DNA of 64,000 nucleotides from assembly GCA_030539395.1 (NCBI GenBank), contig JAUNSC010000002.1, positions 109,115 to 173,114 of the forward strand, in the 5' to 3' direction. The position numbers and the translations under genes are program-made. Each line of letters opens with the position of its first letter. Positions within the stretch are counted from its first letter, which is position 1. This DNA is from Eubacteriales bacterium. GTDB lineage: Bacteria > Bacillota > Clostridia > Lachnospirales > Lachnospiraceae. The notes under the pieces are model-generated. The model was given only the letters and a program-made list of their open reading frames with translations, did not search any database and was not told the origin of the DNA. Below are positions 7,780-15,667 of this stretch, piece by piece.

Positions 7780-9081
7780 CTATTCAGAAAAAGCTTCCGT
7801 AATCTCGGCATCCGCATCGACTAATGCTTCATGAATAGTTTTTGTATTTGATAACCATGACTGCCAGCAATTCTGCATGATCAAATTGTATTCTGTATAT
7901 TTTACCGGACCCGCCATCAACTTTCCATCTTCCAGATAATCATACCAGATTTCTTTATTTTCACCATTATACTGAATATTATCAATAGCCACCTGCCGAA
8001 CTATAGGAGTTGGTCCTCCAGCTTTAACAATACTGGCCTGTCGTTCTTCACTTGCCAGCATCTTGATTAATTCCCATGCTAATTCCGGATATTCACACTC
8101 TGTGGAAATACCAAATCCAAGTGCACCGAATACTGCAACTCTTCTTCCGGAACCGTCAGGAGCCATAGGTACTTTACAAACACCAATGTGATCAGCAATG
8201 TCACTGCCTGCGGCATATCTAAAGAACATACTTCCTTCCGTAATCATTGCGCATCGTTCTGATGCCATAATCGAATTCTGGCTCTGTCCTGCTTCCGGCA
8301 TCGGGCATGAGCCATCTTCATATATCATGTCATATACATATTGATAAGACTTTTCTACGAGTGGATCGAGAAGGTTTGATTCAGTCCAATCAGAATTCAG
8401 GTTTCCTTCAGAACCAAAGATATACGGCCAGACATCAAACATCCATGTCATCCATGACATGGAATATCCATAGATCTGAGTTCCATCTTCATCTACATAT
8501 GTCAATTTTTTTGCAGCTTCTCTAAGATCATCCCATGTCCAGTCATCCGTAGGATACTCAACCCCACGCTTATCAAAAATATCCTTATTGTAGATAAGCA
8601 CTTTACCATTATGTGCCGTTGGCATTGCATATACACTGTCCTGATATGACAAACAATTTAATACCGTCGGATTAACATCTGTCAACATCTGCCGGAAAGA
8701 ATCATCACTTGTATCTTCAATGTAACCATCCAGCGGAAGGAGCAGATTTCTAGATGCAGCGAGCTGAAGACCTTCTCCGCCCATATAAACAATATCCGGC
8801 ATTGTTCCAGCAGCTTTTCTTGTCAGCATATTGTTAATATATTCGCCCCAGTCTGTAATAGAAGCATATGTATCGACAACTTCAACATTCGGATATTTCT
8901 CATTAAATTCCGCAATAATTTCTGCATTTATCTTTTGTTCTGCATCGCCTCCATTATTCAGAATTTCAATCCTGGCAGTAATATCAGAATCAATTTCCTG
9001 TGCTCCCTGTACTGTCTCACCACCTGCGAATACGCCAAGTAAAGACACCAGCATCATTGTTTTTACAAATCTTTTCTTCAT
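7780..9081 (-). CDS. extracellular sugar-binding protein of the ABC importer (family 1)
   Basis: The 433-residue protein is the substrate-binding subunit of the CUT1 importer. It opens with a signal peptide (MKKRFVKTMMLVSLLGVFAGG, cleavage probably after 'VQGA', about residue 27) followed by the two-lobed family 1 fold; 'YMGGEGLQLAASRNLL' and 'AMPTAHNGKVLIYNKDIF' are typical. A Gram-positive binding protein is normally a lipoprotein, but here the lipobox-like 'VFAGG' has Gly where the lipidated Cys should be, so the mature protein may be released or held by other means. The ribosome binding site is strong (AAGGAGGG, 7 bases). Hairpins lie on both sides of the gene (9124-9143 and 7703-7747), fitting high, separately tuned expression. 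Confidence 0.93.
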   Translation of the reverse strand: MKKRFVKTMMLVSLLGVFAGGETVQGAQEIDSDITARIEILNNGGDAEQKINAEIIAEFNEKYPNVEVVDTYASITDWGEYINNMLTRKAAGTMPDIVYMGGEGLQLAASRNLLLPLDGYIEDTSDDSFRQMLTDVNPTVLNCLSYQDSVYAMPTAHNGKVLIYNKDIFDKRGVEYPTDDWTWDDLREAAKKLTYVDEDGTQIYGYSMSWMTWMFDVWPYIFGSEGNLNSDWTESNLLDPLVEKSYQYVYDMIYEDGSCPMPEAGQSQNSIMASERCAMITEGSMFFRYAAGSDIADHIGVCKVPMAPDGSGRRVAVFGALGFGISTECEYPELAWELIKMLASEERQASIVKAGGPTPIVRQVAIDNIQYNGENKEIWYDYLEDGKLMAGPVKYTEYNLIMQNCWQSWLSNTKTIHEALVDADAEITEAFSE

Positions 9082-9123
9082 TTTGTAACCCTCCTTACAT
9101 TTTGTATGTATTTTTTATTTTGT

Positions 9124-9143
9124 GTGATCAGCAGGCTGATCAC
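9124..9143 (-). repeat. short perfect hairpin between GH32 and binding-protein genes
   Basis: Perfect 9-bp arms GTGATCAGC / GCTGATCAC with a 2-nt spacer, just after the GH32 stop codon. A-rich, not U-rich, sequence follows on the minus strand, so it is not a standard terminator; it may shape the mRNA ends in the operon. A related GATCAGC/GCTGATC stem occurs at 45923-45939. Confidence 0.6.
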
Positions 9144-9147
9144 TATG

Positions 9148-10614
9148 CTACCCCAGACTTTCAATTGTTCTGAGCTGTATGTTCGAAAACAAAACTTTTG
9201 TATTACGTGTAAAGACCCCCCAGTTCTCGCCTTTTAAACTATACATCCGCGTATTTAATGCCGTTCCATCGGTTAAATAAAGCACCCCTACACTATCATC
9301 GAATATGAATTCTATGTGACCTTTCTCACATACATCCGGTAATATCATTTGATATAATCCTGGCCTGTAAGGATTCGTATCCCGACCCGATATTTGCACC
9401 GGATCTGTTATTCGGTCTCTGGGCCACATATCCATCACAACGCGCTGTTTATGAGGCTCAATCCGAAAATAATATCCCTCTTCAAAATCTTCTGAGCCAC
9501 GAATCCATAATCCAAATCCACCTTTCTCATCATAGACCTCATAATCTAATGATATTATTCCTGCTTCTGGCATTTTTCCCAAATTGACCGTAGAAAGTGT
9601 CGATTCACCATTAACAACAAATCCATCACCTTCCATATCAACACTGCCCAGATATGTGTCCTGAATATTTATCTCTATATTCTTTGTAAATGACTCGGTC
9701 AACTCTTTTATCAAACTGACGCCCAATGTTCCATCCGGTCTCTGGAACAGTTTATGTACTATCAAAGAGCCTCCCCATTCCCAGTCTCCAAAATCAGTAT
9801 TGCCTTTACGTGTAGGATTCCAACCCAAAAGATATCTGCTACCGTCTGCTTCACATGTTTTTGCTGCATAAAATGCTCTTCCGTCAAATGTATCTTTCTC
9901 AGGTTCTATCCAGGGACCATATGGACTTTTTGCCATTCTGTATCTTGTCATAAATTCATCACTGAATTCCGAAAAAATCAGATACCACCATTCGCCAATG
10001 CAAAACATATCCGGGCATTCCGGAACTATATATCTGCCGCTATCATAAATCGGATCACAAATTTCCCAATGAATTAAATCACTTGATACCGCAAGAGCTG
10101 TTACTCCTCTGCCTTTTGGCGGGCCGGATACTCTTTTTGCTGCGAACAGCATCCAATATCTTTTTTCCTCTTCATTCCAAAATACCAGTGGATCCCTCCA
10201 ATCATCTATCTCATACTCACTGCCAGATGAAAAAAAGTCATCTTCCGGGCATCTGTTCCAATGGAGCAAATCAGTGCTTATTGCATGGCATATTCCCTGC
10301 CTTGGTTTGCCCTGCTGCGGAAAATATGGATTATGTGAAACATAAAACATATGGTATATATCTTCTCTTTCCGTTACACATCCCGTATATAGATATAGAT
10401 CCTGATCATTTTTTCCATGATGTTTTAGAACCTCTCCCTTGTCCTCAAAATGAATGAAGTCTTTTGTGCACGCCAGATTCCACGAAACACCTTCCGGATA
10501 CTTTTCTTTATCATGATAATCTTTTAAATAAAAAATATAGAAAACGCCTTTATGATAAAACGGCATGCAGTCTGCCAGATATCCATCTTTTGGCTTAAAA
10601 AAAGTATTTGCCAC
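9148..10614 (-). CDS. GH32-family glycosidase (beta-fructosidase-like), cytoplasmic
   Basis: The 488-residue protein matches GH32: a five-bladed propeller with the nucleophile Asp15 in 'GYLADCMPFYHKG', the transition-state Asp141 in 'WRDP', and the acid/base Glu199 in 'PECPD', then a C-terminal beta-sandwich (from about 310). The usual 'NDPNG' context of the nucleophile is changed, so it belongs to a divergent subgroup and its substrate may not be sucrose. There is no signal peptide, so it acts on imported oligosaccharide. The start is GTG at 10612-10614, seven bases after GGAGG; two in-frame TTG codons upstream lack a site. It is the first gene of the sugar operon, directly downstream of a promoter and repeated TTGTGCAA sites. 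Confidence 0.85.
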   Translation of the reverse strand: MANTFFKPKDGYLADCMPFYHKGVFYIFYLKDYHDKEKYPEGVSWNLACTKDFIHFEDKGEVLKHHGKNDQDLYLYTGCVTEREDIYHMFYVSHNPYFPQQGKPRQGICHAISTDLLHWNRCPEDDFFSSGSEYEIDDWRDPLVFWNEEEKRYWMLFAAKRVSGPPKGRGVTALAVSSDLIHWEICDPIYDSGRYIVPECPDMFCIGEWWYLIFSEFSDEFMTRYRMAKSPYGPWIEPEKDTFDGRAFYAAKTCEADGSRYLLGWNPTRKGNTDFGDWEWGGSLIVHKLFQRPDGTLGVSLIKELTESFTKNIEINIQDTYLGSVDMEGDGFVVNGESTLSTVNLGKMPEAGIISLDYEVYDEKGGFGLWIRGSEDFEEGYYFRIEPHKQRVVMDMWPRDRITDPVQISGRDTNPYRPGLYQMILPDVCEKGHIEFIFDDSVGVLYLTDGTALNTRMYSLKGENWGVFTRNTKVLFSNIQLRTIESLG

Positions 10615-10628
10615 CCCTCCACCTCCAT

Positions 10629-10654
10629 GCAACAATTGTGCAACTTTTGTGCAA
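10629..10654. promoter_or_regulatory. candidate LacI-type operators of the GH32 operon
   Basis: Two direct copies of TTGTGCAA (10636-10643 and 10647-10654) lie exactly 11 bp apart, about one helical turn. The left copy also pairs with GCAACAA (10629-10635) to form a near-palindrome around CAATTG. They fall just downstream of the predicted transcription start, where a bound repressor would block elongation. Confidence 0.5.
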
Positions 10655-10667
10655 CTTTGTATTTACA

Positions 10668-10696
10668 ATATTACACCATATTTACATATTTTGCAA
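10668..10696 (-). promoter_or_regulatory. candidate promoter of the GH32 sugar operon
   Basis: On the minus strand TTGCAA (10691-10696), 17 bp, TAATAT (10668-10673). The start near 10661 places both TTGTGCAA sites within the first 25 transcribed bases. Moderate match, chosen partly by position. Confidence 0.5.
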
Positions 10697-10880
10697 TATT
10701 TTTTTTCAAATTTTATTATTTTTTACCATTTTGTTTATTAATCACCAATTCCCATCTTTTTACAGTAGTATTGTATAATCTTTTATGAAATTCATTTCAC
10801 GCATTTACACTCTTGTTGCACAATTTCACATTTATATAACACACAGCAATTGTAAAGAAAGATATCTGAAAATTTTAAAC

Positions 10881-10936
10881 AGCAAAAATGAAGCTGTTGC
10901 CTCATGAATTTTCATTCTTAAAGCAACAGCCTCATT
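10881..10936 (-). terminator. terminator of the pyrCKD operon
   Basis: Arms of 14 bases (10887-10900 / 10923-10936) around GCTGTTGC/GCAACAGC with one mismatch, followed on the minus strand by a T-rich tract. It begins four bases after the pyrD stop. Confidence 0.75.
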
Positions 10937-10939
10937 CAC

Positions 10940-11848
10940 CTAAACAATCCCTCTTATCTGCTCTATATTGTCATATCCGTTCTCTTCCAGGTATTTTTCC
11001 ATACCGTCAATAATATCCATACTGATATCCGGCTTCATAAAAGTAGCCGTGCCCACCTGGACCACCGTGGCTCCTGCCATAACAAATTCAACGGCGTCTT
11101 CCCATGTGGTAATGCCTCCCAGTCCCATCACCGGAATATTCACCGCTTTGCTGACCTGATGTACCATACGGAGCGCAATCGGTTTAATTGCCGGCCCGGA
11201 AAGTCCTGCATAGGTATTATTAAACACCGGAGCTTTCTTTTTGATGTCAATGGCCATGGCGAGGAATGTATTTGTCAGGGACACGCCGTCAGCGCCTTCC
11301 TCTTCACACATTTTTGCAAGAGAAACGATATCCTCAGCATTTGGCGAAAGCTTTACCACCAGTTTGTGTCTGCACATTTTACGGATTTCACGCACAATTT
11401 CTCTTGCCACTTCTGTTTTCGTTCCGAAATTCATACCGCCGCTTTTTACGTTCGGACAGGAAATATTCAGCTCCAGAATGTCCAGGTCAACTTTATTGAG
11501 CTTTTCCATCCCTTTCAGATAACCTTCTATGGTATGACCGCCAAGGTTTACAATATTTACCAGATTTTTGCTGTTCACCCAGTCAAGATCATTTTTAATA
11601 AACGCATCCACTCCCGGGTTTTCCAGTCCTACACTGTTCATGATGCCGCTGGCCGTCTCCCAGATACGAATACCTTCGTTTCCTCCATGCGGATGCTCAA
11701 GAAGTCCTTTGGAGCACAATCCTCCCAGACGCTCAATATCAAAATATTCATTTAATTCTCTGCCAAAACCACAGGTGCCGGAAGCTAATACCACCGGGTT
11801 TTTAAATTCCACTCCGGCAAACATTGTTTTCAATCGGTCACTCAACAC
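10940..11848 (-). CDS. pyrD: dihydroorotate dehydrogenase B (NAD+), catalytic subunit
   Basis: PyrD oxidises dihydroorotate to orotate, the fourth step of UMP synthesis, in the cytoplasm; the type 1B enzyme is a PyrD/PyrK heterotetramer that passes electrons to NAD+. The 302-residue product has '[14 protein letters not shown]' at the N-terminus, the active-site cysteine in '[11 protein letters not shown]', and the FMN phosphate motifs '[14 protein letters not shown]' and '[10 protein letters not shown]'. The start is GTG at 11846-11848: it gives the family length and lies after GAGGTG; a longer reading would run far into pyrK. It overlaps the pyrK stop by 11 bases, consistent with translational coupling. 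Confidence 0.95.
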   Translation of the reverse strand: MLSDRLKTMFAGVEFKNPVVLASGTCGFGRELNEYFDIERLGGLCSKGLLEHPHGGNEGIRIWETASGIMNSVGLENPGVDAFIKNDLDWVNSKNLVNIVNLGGHTIEGYLKGMEKLNKVDLDILELNISCPNVKSGGMNFGTKTEVAREIVREIRKMCRHKLVVKLSPNAEDIVSLAKMCEEEGADGVSLTNTFLAMAIDIKKKAPVFNNTYAGLSGPAIKPIALRMVHQVSKAVNIPVMGLGGITTWEDAVEFVMAGATVVQVGTATFMKPDISMDIIDGMEKYLEENGYDNIEQIRGIV

Positions 11849-12557
11849 CAAACACCTCGCTTCCCAAAAATACCGGTCCATCCTTACAGACTTTTCGGTT
11901 TCCTCCGTCTGTCTTACAACTGCATACCAGACACGCCCCGATACCGCAGGCCATTCTGTTCTCCATTGATACGTAAAGCACTGCCTCTGCCTTGCACCTG
12001 ACGCATTTATCATACAAAACTTTCATCATGACCGTCGGGCCGCAGGTCATAATTGCATCATATTCATTTGGATCAATATCATCCGTAACAAATCCACCCA
12101 CATTTACCGTTACCGAATCTGCTACGGCCTGATATTCCTGTGTTAAAATCGGTTCTCCTGAAAAGCCGAGATAAATATCCACCCTGCAGTCCGGATTTTC
12201 TTTTTTTAATGTCTTTGCAGCAAGATAAAGAGGTGCTATTCCCACGCCTCCTCCTACCAGTGCAATCTTTTTTGCTTCCGGCACAGACGGAAATCCATTT
12301 CCATGAGAGCCATCCAGTGTGATTTCATCACCCACTTTCAGCTGTGCTAAAAGCGCAGTTCCTTTTCCGACCACTTTATACAGGAAACTGACCGTATCTT
12401 TGTCCGCATCATAAACACTGATCGGGCGGCTCAGCACAGGGTATGTATCCCATGCCCTGAGCATATAAAACTGTCCCATTGCCGCATGATTCTTTTGTTC
12501 TACTTTCATCAGATAAAAGTCCTCTCCGACTTTCTGATTACTGATGATCTTTCCCAT
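11838..12557 (-). CDS. pyrK: dihydroorotate dehydrogenase B, electron-transfer subunit
   Basis: The 239-residue PyrK carries FAD and a [2Fe-2S] cluster and links PyrD to NAD+. The ferredoxin-reductase-like N-terminal half contains '[11 protein letters not shown]' for FAD binding, the central part '[17 protein letters not shown]' for NAD binding, and the C-terminal part the four cluster cysteines in '[13 protein letters not shown]' and 'KVCKDGP'. It lies 12 bp after pyrC and overlaps pyrD, forming one pyr operon. The order pyrC-pyrK-pyrD, without pyrB, pyrE or pyrF in the window, implies that the rest of the pathway is encoded elsewhere. Confidence 0.96.
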   Translation of the reverse strand: MGKIISNQKVGEDFYLMKVEQKNHAAMGQFYMLRAWDTYPVLSRPISVYDADKDTVSFLYKVVGKGTALLAQLKVGDEITLDGSHGNGFPSVPEAKKIALVGGGVGIAPLYLAAKTLKKENPDCRVDIYLGFSGEPILTQEYQAVADSVTVNVGGFVTDDIDPNEYDAIMTCGPTVMMKVLYDKCVRCKAEAVLYVSMENRMACGIGACLVCSCKTDGGNRKVCKDGPVFLGSEVFGVE

Positions 12558-12569
12558 CCTTCTCCCTCC

Positions 12570-13838
12570 TTACTGCGGATAAACTATCCGTCCGCCGCAA
12601 ATAGTATATTTTACTCTGCCCGTCAGCTCCATTCCGATAAACGGGGAATTATTTGATTTTGAAAAGAATTTATCTTCTACTGTCCATTTTTCATCTTCAT
12701 CAAAAAGAACCATATCTGCCGGCCCTCCCTCTGCCAGATATCCCGCCGGCAATTCATATAATCTTGCCGGATTAATAGTCATTTTTTCCAAAAGTTCCGG
12801 AAGTGTCAGATATCCCTTTTTCACCAGATTAGTGATGCCAAGAGCCAGTGCCGTTTCCAATCCGATCATTCCGCTTGGAGCATCCTTGATATCTCTCTGT
12901 TTTTCCTCTCTGCTGTGAGGAGCATGATCAGTAGAGATAATATCCAGTGCTCCATCCTGAAGTCCTTTGATAAGCGCCTGCCGGTCCGCCTCTGTACGGA
13001 TTGGAGGGTTCACTCTTGCCAGACTGCCTTTTTCCAGTACAATTTCTTCTGTCAGTGAAAAATGCTGAGGTGTTACCTCTCCATGTACTTTCGCACCTTT
13101 TTTCCAATATCTGCGCACCGCTTCTACCGACTGCGCCGCGCTGATATGCTGGATCACTACCTTTGCCCGGGTTTTATACGCCAACTCACAATCCCGTTCC
13201 ACCATGGTGTATTCTGATGCAGCCGGAGCGCCGCCATAATTCAATCTTTCTGAGACGATCCCTTTGTTGACCCCCGGTCTGTCTATCATATCCGGGTCTT
13301 CTTCATGAAGGCTGACAGGCACATCCAGTTCTGCAGCCATTTTCATAGCCGCTTCCACCGTGCTTTCATCTTTAATGGGAATTCCATCATCCGTAAAACC
13401 TACGGCTCCACATTCCAGAAGTTTCTTAAAATCTGTAAGATTCTTTCCGTCAAATTCCTTAGTAATCGCAGCCGCCGTCAATACATGTATGGCCGTTTTT
13501 GATGCTTTTTCCGTAATATACGATATGGTTTTTTCATTGTCTGCCACCGGTTTTGTGTTTGCCATGCAGACCACCGTGGTAAATCCTCCCGCTGCTGCCG
13601 CTTTTGCCCCGGTAAAAATATCTTCTTTATAAGTAAAACCGGGATCTCTGAAGTGAACATGGGTATCTATCAGTCCGGGGGCAACCACAAGCCCTGACGC
13701 ATCCATAACCGTATCGTCCCGGGAAACCGGAATATTCTCCGCAATTTTTTCGATTTTCCCCTGATTTACCGCAATGTCACCTGTCATGTCCAGCCCGCTG
13801 GCCGGATCTACGATTCTGCCTTTTTTTATAATCAGCAT
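12570..13838 (-). CDS. pyrC: dihydroorotase (class I)
   Basis: PyrC is the zinc amidohydrolase that cyclises carbamoyl aspartate to dihydroorotate. The 422-residue length is that of the class I family. Metal ligands are visible in 'DTHVHFRDPG' (HxH), further histidines occur in 'SLHEED' and 'IQHISA', and the catalytic Asp sits in 'STDHAPHS'. The start is ATG 13836-13838, preceded by GGAGGGCG; the frame stays open upstream, but that part has no ribosome binding site and overlaps the structured leader. It is the first gene of the pyr operon, under a strong promoter at 13993-14021. Confidence 0.95.
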   Translation of the reverse strand: MLIIKKGRIVDPASGLDMTGDIAVNQGKIEKIAENIPVSRDDTVMDASGLVVAPGLIDTHVHFRDPGFTYKEDIFTGAKAAAAGGFTTVVCMANTKPVADNEKTISYITEKASKTAIHVLTAAAITKEFDGKNLTDFKKLLECGAVGFTDDGIPIKDESTVEAAMKMAAELDVPVSLHEEDPDMIDRPGVNKGIVSERLNYGGAPAASEYTMVERDCELAYKTRAKVVIQHISAAQSVEAVRRYWKKGAKVHGEVTPQHFSLTEEIVLEKGSLARVNPPIRTEADRQALIKGLQDGALDIISTDHAPHSREEKQRDIKDAPSGMIGLETALALGITNLVKKGYLTLPELLEKMTINPARLYELPAGYLAEGGPADMVLFDEDEKWTVEDKFFSKSNNSPFIGMELTGRVKYTICGGRIVYPQ

Positions 13839-13986
13839 TACACGCCCTCCTATATTCTCCATACAGCCATTTCCGCTGTCAGCCGAATTATGATGATGCA
13901 GAATTGTGGGAGTGCAGAGCACAAAACAATCCGTAAGGCATCTTTTAACCTCTGCATCATCGATTATGCGCAATAAAAATTTCATC
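13839..13986 (-). promoter_or_regulatory. structured leader of the pyrCKD operon with mutually exclusive helices
   Basis: The roughly 148-nt leader contains GATGATGCAGAG (13950-13961, read on minus), which can pair with CTCTGCA (13913-13919, 7 bp) or with TCTGCATCATC (13892-13902, 11 bp), but not with both. Near the start codon a short ACAGC/GCTGT hairpin precedes the ribosome binding site. 'GAGGTT' after the first element resembles the end of the PyrR RNA site, but the rest of that consensus is missing and no U-run terminator follows. A regulatory role is inferred only. Confidence 0.4.
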
Positions 13987-13992
13987 ACAAAA

Positions 13993-14021
13993 ATTATATA
14001 TGATGTTATTTCGTTCGTCAA
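13993..14021 (-). promoter_or_regulatory. promoter of the pyrCKD operon
   Basis: On the minus strand TTGACG (14016-14021), 17 bp, TATAAT (13993-13998): near-consensus sigma-A promoter, start expected near 13986. It lies between the livF terminator and the pyrC leader. Confidence 0.8.
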
Positions 14022-14040
14022 CACAGGTAATCAGAATACA

Positions 14041-14097
14041 AAAAGAAAAGAGGGTTCCTTCGTTATGAACCTTACGTTCATTTCAGAAAGCCCCTCT
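14041..14097 (-). terminator. terminator of the liv operon
   Basis: Long imperfect stem with outer arms AGAGGG/CCCTCT (14049-14054, 14092-14097) and inner ATGAAC/GTTCAT, followed on the minus strand by a run of T (CTTTTCTTTTTG). It lies just after the livF stop. Confidence 0.75.
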
Positions 14098-14115
14098 CTG
14101 CTTTTTGCATATATT

Positions 14116-14832
14116 CTATTTTTTTGCTTTTCCAAGATATGCCGCCTTGATTTCTTCATTCGCTGCCAGTTCTTTTCCCGGGCCCGACATGGTGATGCGT
14201 CCGGTCTCCATGACATACCCCAGATCTGCTGCATTCAGCGCCATATTCGCATTCTGCTCAACCAGAAGAATTGTCACGCCCTGCTTGTTGATCTCACGGA
14301 TAATGTCAAACACGCCCTGCACGATGATAGGTGCAAGTCCCAGAGACGGTTCATCCATCATGATCAGTTTAGGTTTGCTCATCAGCGCACGGGCAATTGC
14401 CAGCATCTGCTGTTCACCGCCTGACAGGGTACCGGCCGCCTGCCAGCTTCTCTCTTTCAGGCGTGGAAACAGATCAAATACCCAATTCAAGTCATCTTCT
14501 ATAGAATCCTTTCTCATATAAGCACCCATCCGAAGATTTTCCAGTACAGTCAGATTTACAAATACGCGCCGTCCTTCCGGAACAAGAGTGACCCCTTTCG
14601 TCACGATCGTCTCCGTACCCATTGTACCAAGCTCCATCCCCTGAAATTTGATGCTTCCCTGGGCCGGTTTCTCAAGCCCGACGATCGACCGGAGCGTAGA
14701 ACTTTTTCCCGCACCGTTGGCACCGATCAGTGTGACCACCTGTCCCTCCGGCACGTCAAAACTAATGCCCCTCACAGCTTCAATACCGCCGTATACTACT
14801 TTCAAATCTCTTACTTCAAGAATATTACTCAT
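14116..14832 (-). CDS. livF: branched-chain amino acid ABC transporter, ATPase LivF
   Basis: The 238-residue ATPase energises import of Leu/Ile/Val together with LivG. Walker A is 'GANGAGKSS' (about 35-43), the signature 'LSGGEQQMLAIARAL' follows at about 135, and Walker B is 'LIMMDEPSLGLAP'; the 'DEPSLGLAP' variant is typical of LivF. The start is taken as the ATG at 14830-14832, within an ATGAGTAA overlap with the livG stop and seven bases after GGGGGTG; a GTG 24 bp upstream is possible. It is the last gene of the liv operon, followed by a terminator. Confidence 0.95.
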   Translation of the reverse strand: MSNILEVRDLKVVYGGIEAVRGISFDVPEGQVVTLIGANGAGKSSTLRSIVGLEKPAQGSIKFQGMELGTMGTETIVTKGVTLVPEGRRVFVNLTVLENLRMGAYMRKDSIEDDLNWVFDLFPRLKERSWQAAGTLSGGEQQMLAIARALMSKPKLIMMDEPSLGLAPIIVQGVFDIIREINKQGVTILLVEQNANMALNAADLGYVMETGRITMSGPGKELAANEEIKAAYLGKAKK

Positions 14833-15667
14833 CTTCCTGCACCCCCAGATACGCACTGATTACTTTTGGATCATTCTGGATCACTTCCGGTGTTCCCTGT
14901 GCAATCAGTTTTCCGAAATCCAGTACATAAATGCGGTCAGATATTTCCATAACCAGATCCATGTGATGTTCAATTACAAAAATTGTCAGATCAAACTGTT
15001 TTTTAATCTGCTGAATAAATGCGCTCAGTTCATCTGTCTCCTGAGGGTTCATGCCGGCCGCCGGCTCATCCAGAAGCAGAAGTTCCGGCTCTGTTGCAAG
15101 TGCACGGGCAATCTCCAGCCGGCGCTGTTTACCGTAAGGCAGAGAACTGGAAACTTCATCCTTCACATCCTCCAGGCCAACCAGTTTCAAAAGCTCCAGT
15201 GTTTTTTCACGGTTTGCCAATTCTTCCTTTCTGTTCGCCCGAAAAGCAGCTGAAAACACATTGGCTTTTGAACGCATATGGCGTGCAATCAAAACATTAT
15301 CAAATACGGTCAAACTCTTGAACAGACGAATATTCTGGAATGTTCTCGCAATTCCCAGACGAGTAATCTGATCCGGCGTTTTGACAACAGATTTCGTATA
15401 CAGCCCCATATTTTCTCCCAGATAGGATTTCTCAATTTTTCCTTTAGGATGATTTTCAACTATCATCTCATCCTTAAAGAAAACCGCTCCGTTGGTAGGT
15501 GCATACACACCGGTGATTACATTAAATGCAGTAGTCTTACCTGCGCCGTTAGGTCCGATAAGAGCAACAATTTCTCCTTTGTTAACTTCCAGAGAGAGGT
15601 TATTTACTGCAACAACACCGCCGAACTGCATTGTCACGTTTTCTACACGAAGTACATTTTCAGCCAT
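14825..15667 (-). CDS. livG: branched-chain amino acid ABC transporter, ATPase LivG
   Basis: The 280-residue second ATPase of the importer. It has Walker A 'GPNGAGKTT' (about 38-46), a long insertion before the Q-loop region as usual in LivG ('ARTFQNIRLFKSLTVFDNV'), the signature 'LPYGKQRRLEIARALA', and Walker B 'LLLLDEPAAGMNP'. The start codon overlaps the livM stop by one base (TAATG), and the end overlaps livF by eight, so the ATPase genes are translated in a coupled chain. Confidence 0.96.
   Translation of the reverse strand: MAENVLRVENVTMQFGGVVAVNNLSLEVNKGEIVALIGPNGAGKTTAFNVITGVYAPTNGAVFFKDEMIVENHPKGKIEKSYLGENMGLYTKSVVKTPDQITRLGIARTFQNIRLFKSLTVFDNVLIARHMRSKANVFSAAFRANRKEELANREKTLELLKLVGLEDVKDEVSSSLPYGKQRRLEIARALATEPELLLLDEPAAGMNPQETDELSAFIQQIKKQFDLTIFVIEHHMDLVMEISDRIYVLDFGKLIAQGTPEVIQNDPKVISAYLGVQEDE

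Larger units (their letters stand above)
10615..10939. other. 325-bp AT-rich intergenic region between pyrD and the GH32 operon
   Basis: It holds, from left to right, the candidate operators and promoter of the GH32 operon (10629-10696), about 180 bp of very AT-rich sequence in which I see no gene, an isolated TTGCACAA half-site in reverse orientation (10816-10823), and the pyrD terminator (10881-10936). Confidence 0.7.

Noticed and set aside
10636..10654. CcpA cre site upstream of the GH32 operon
   Set aside because: The repeats lack the cre consensus pattern (WTGNNARCGNWWWCA); they fit a local LacI-type operator better.
13941..13990. PyrR-binding attenuator upstream of pyrC
   Set aside because: Only GAGGTT of the PyrR consensus is present and there is no U-run terminator; reported instead as an unassigned alternative-pairing leader.
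13839..14024. Possible N-terminal extension of dihydroorotase
   Set aside because: The frame is open, but the extension covers the structured leader and promoter, lacks a ribosome binding site, and would exceed the family's usual length.
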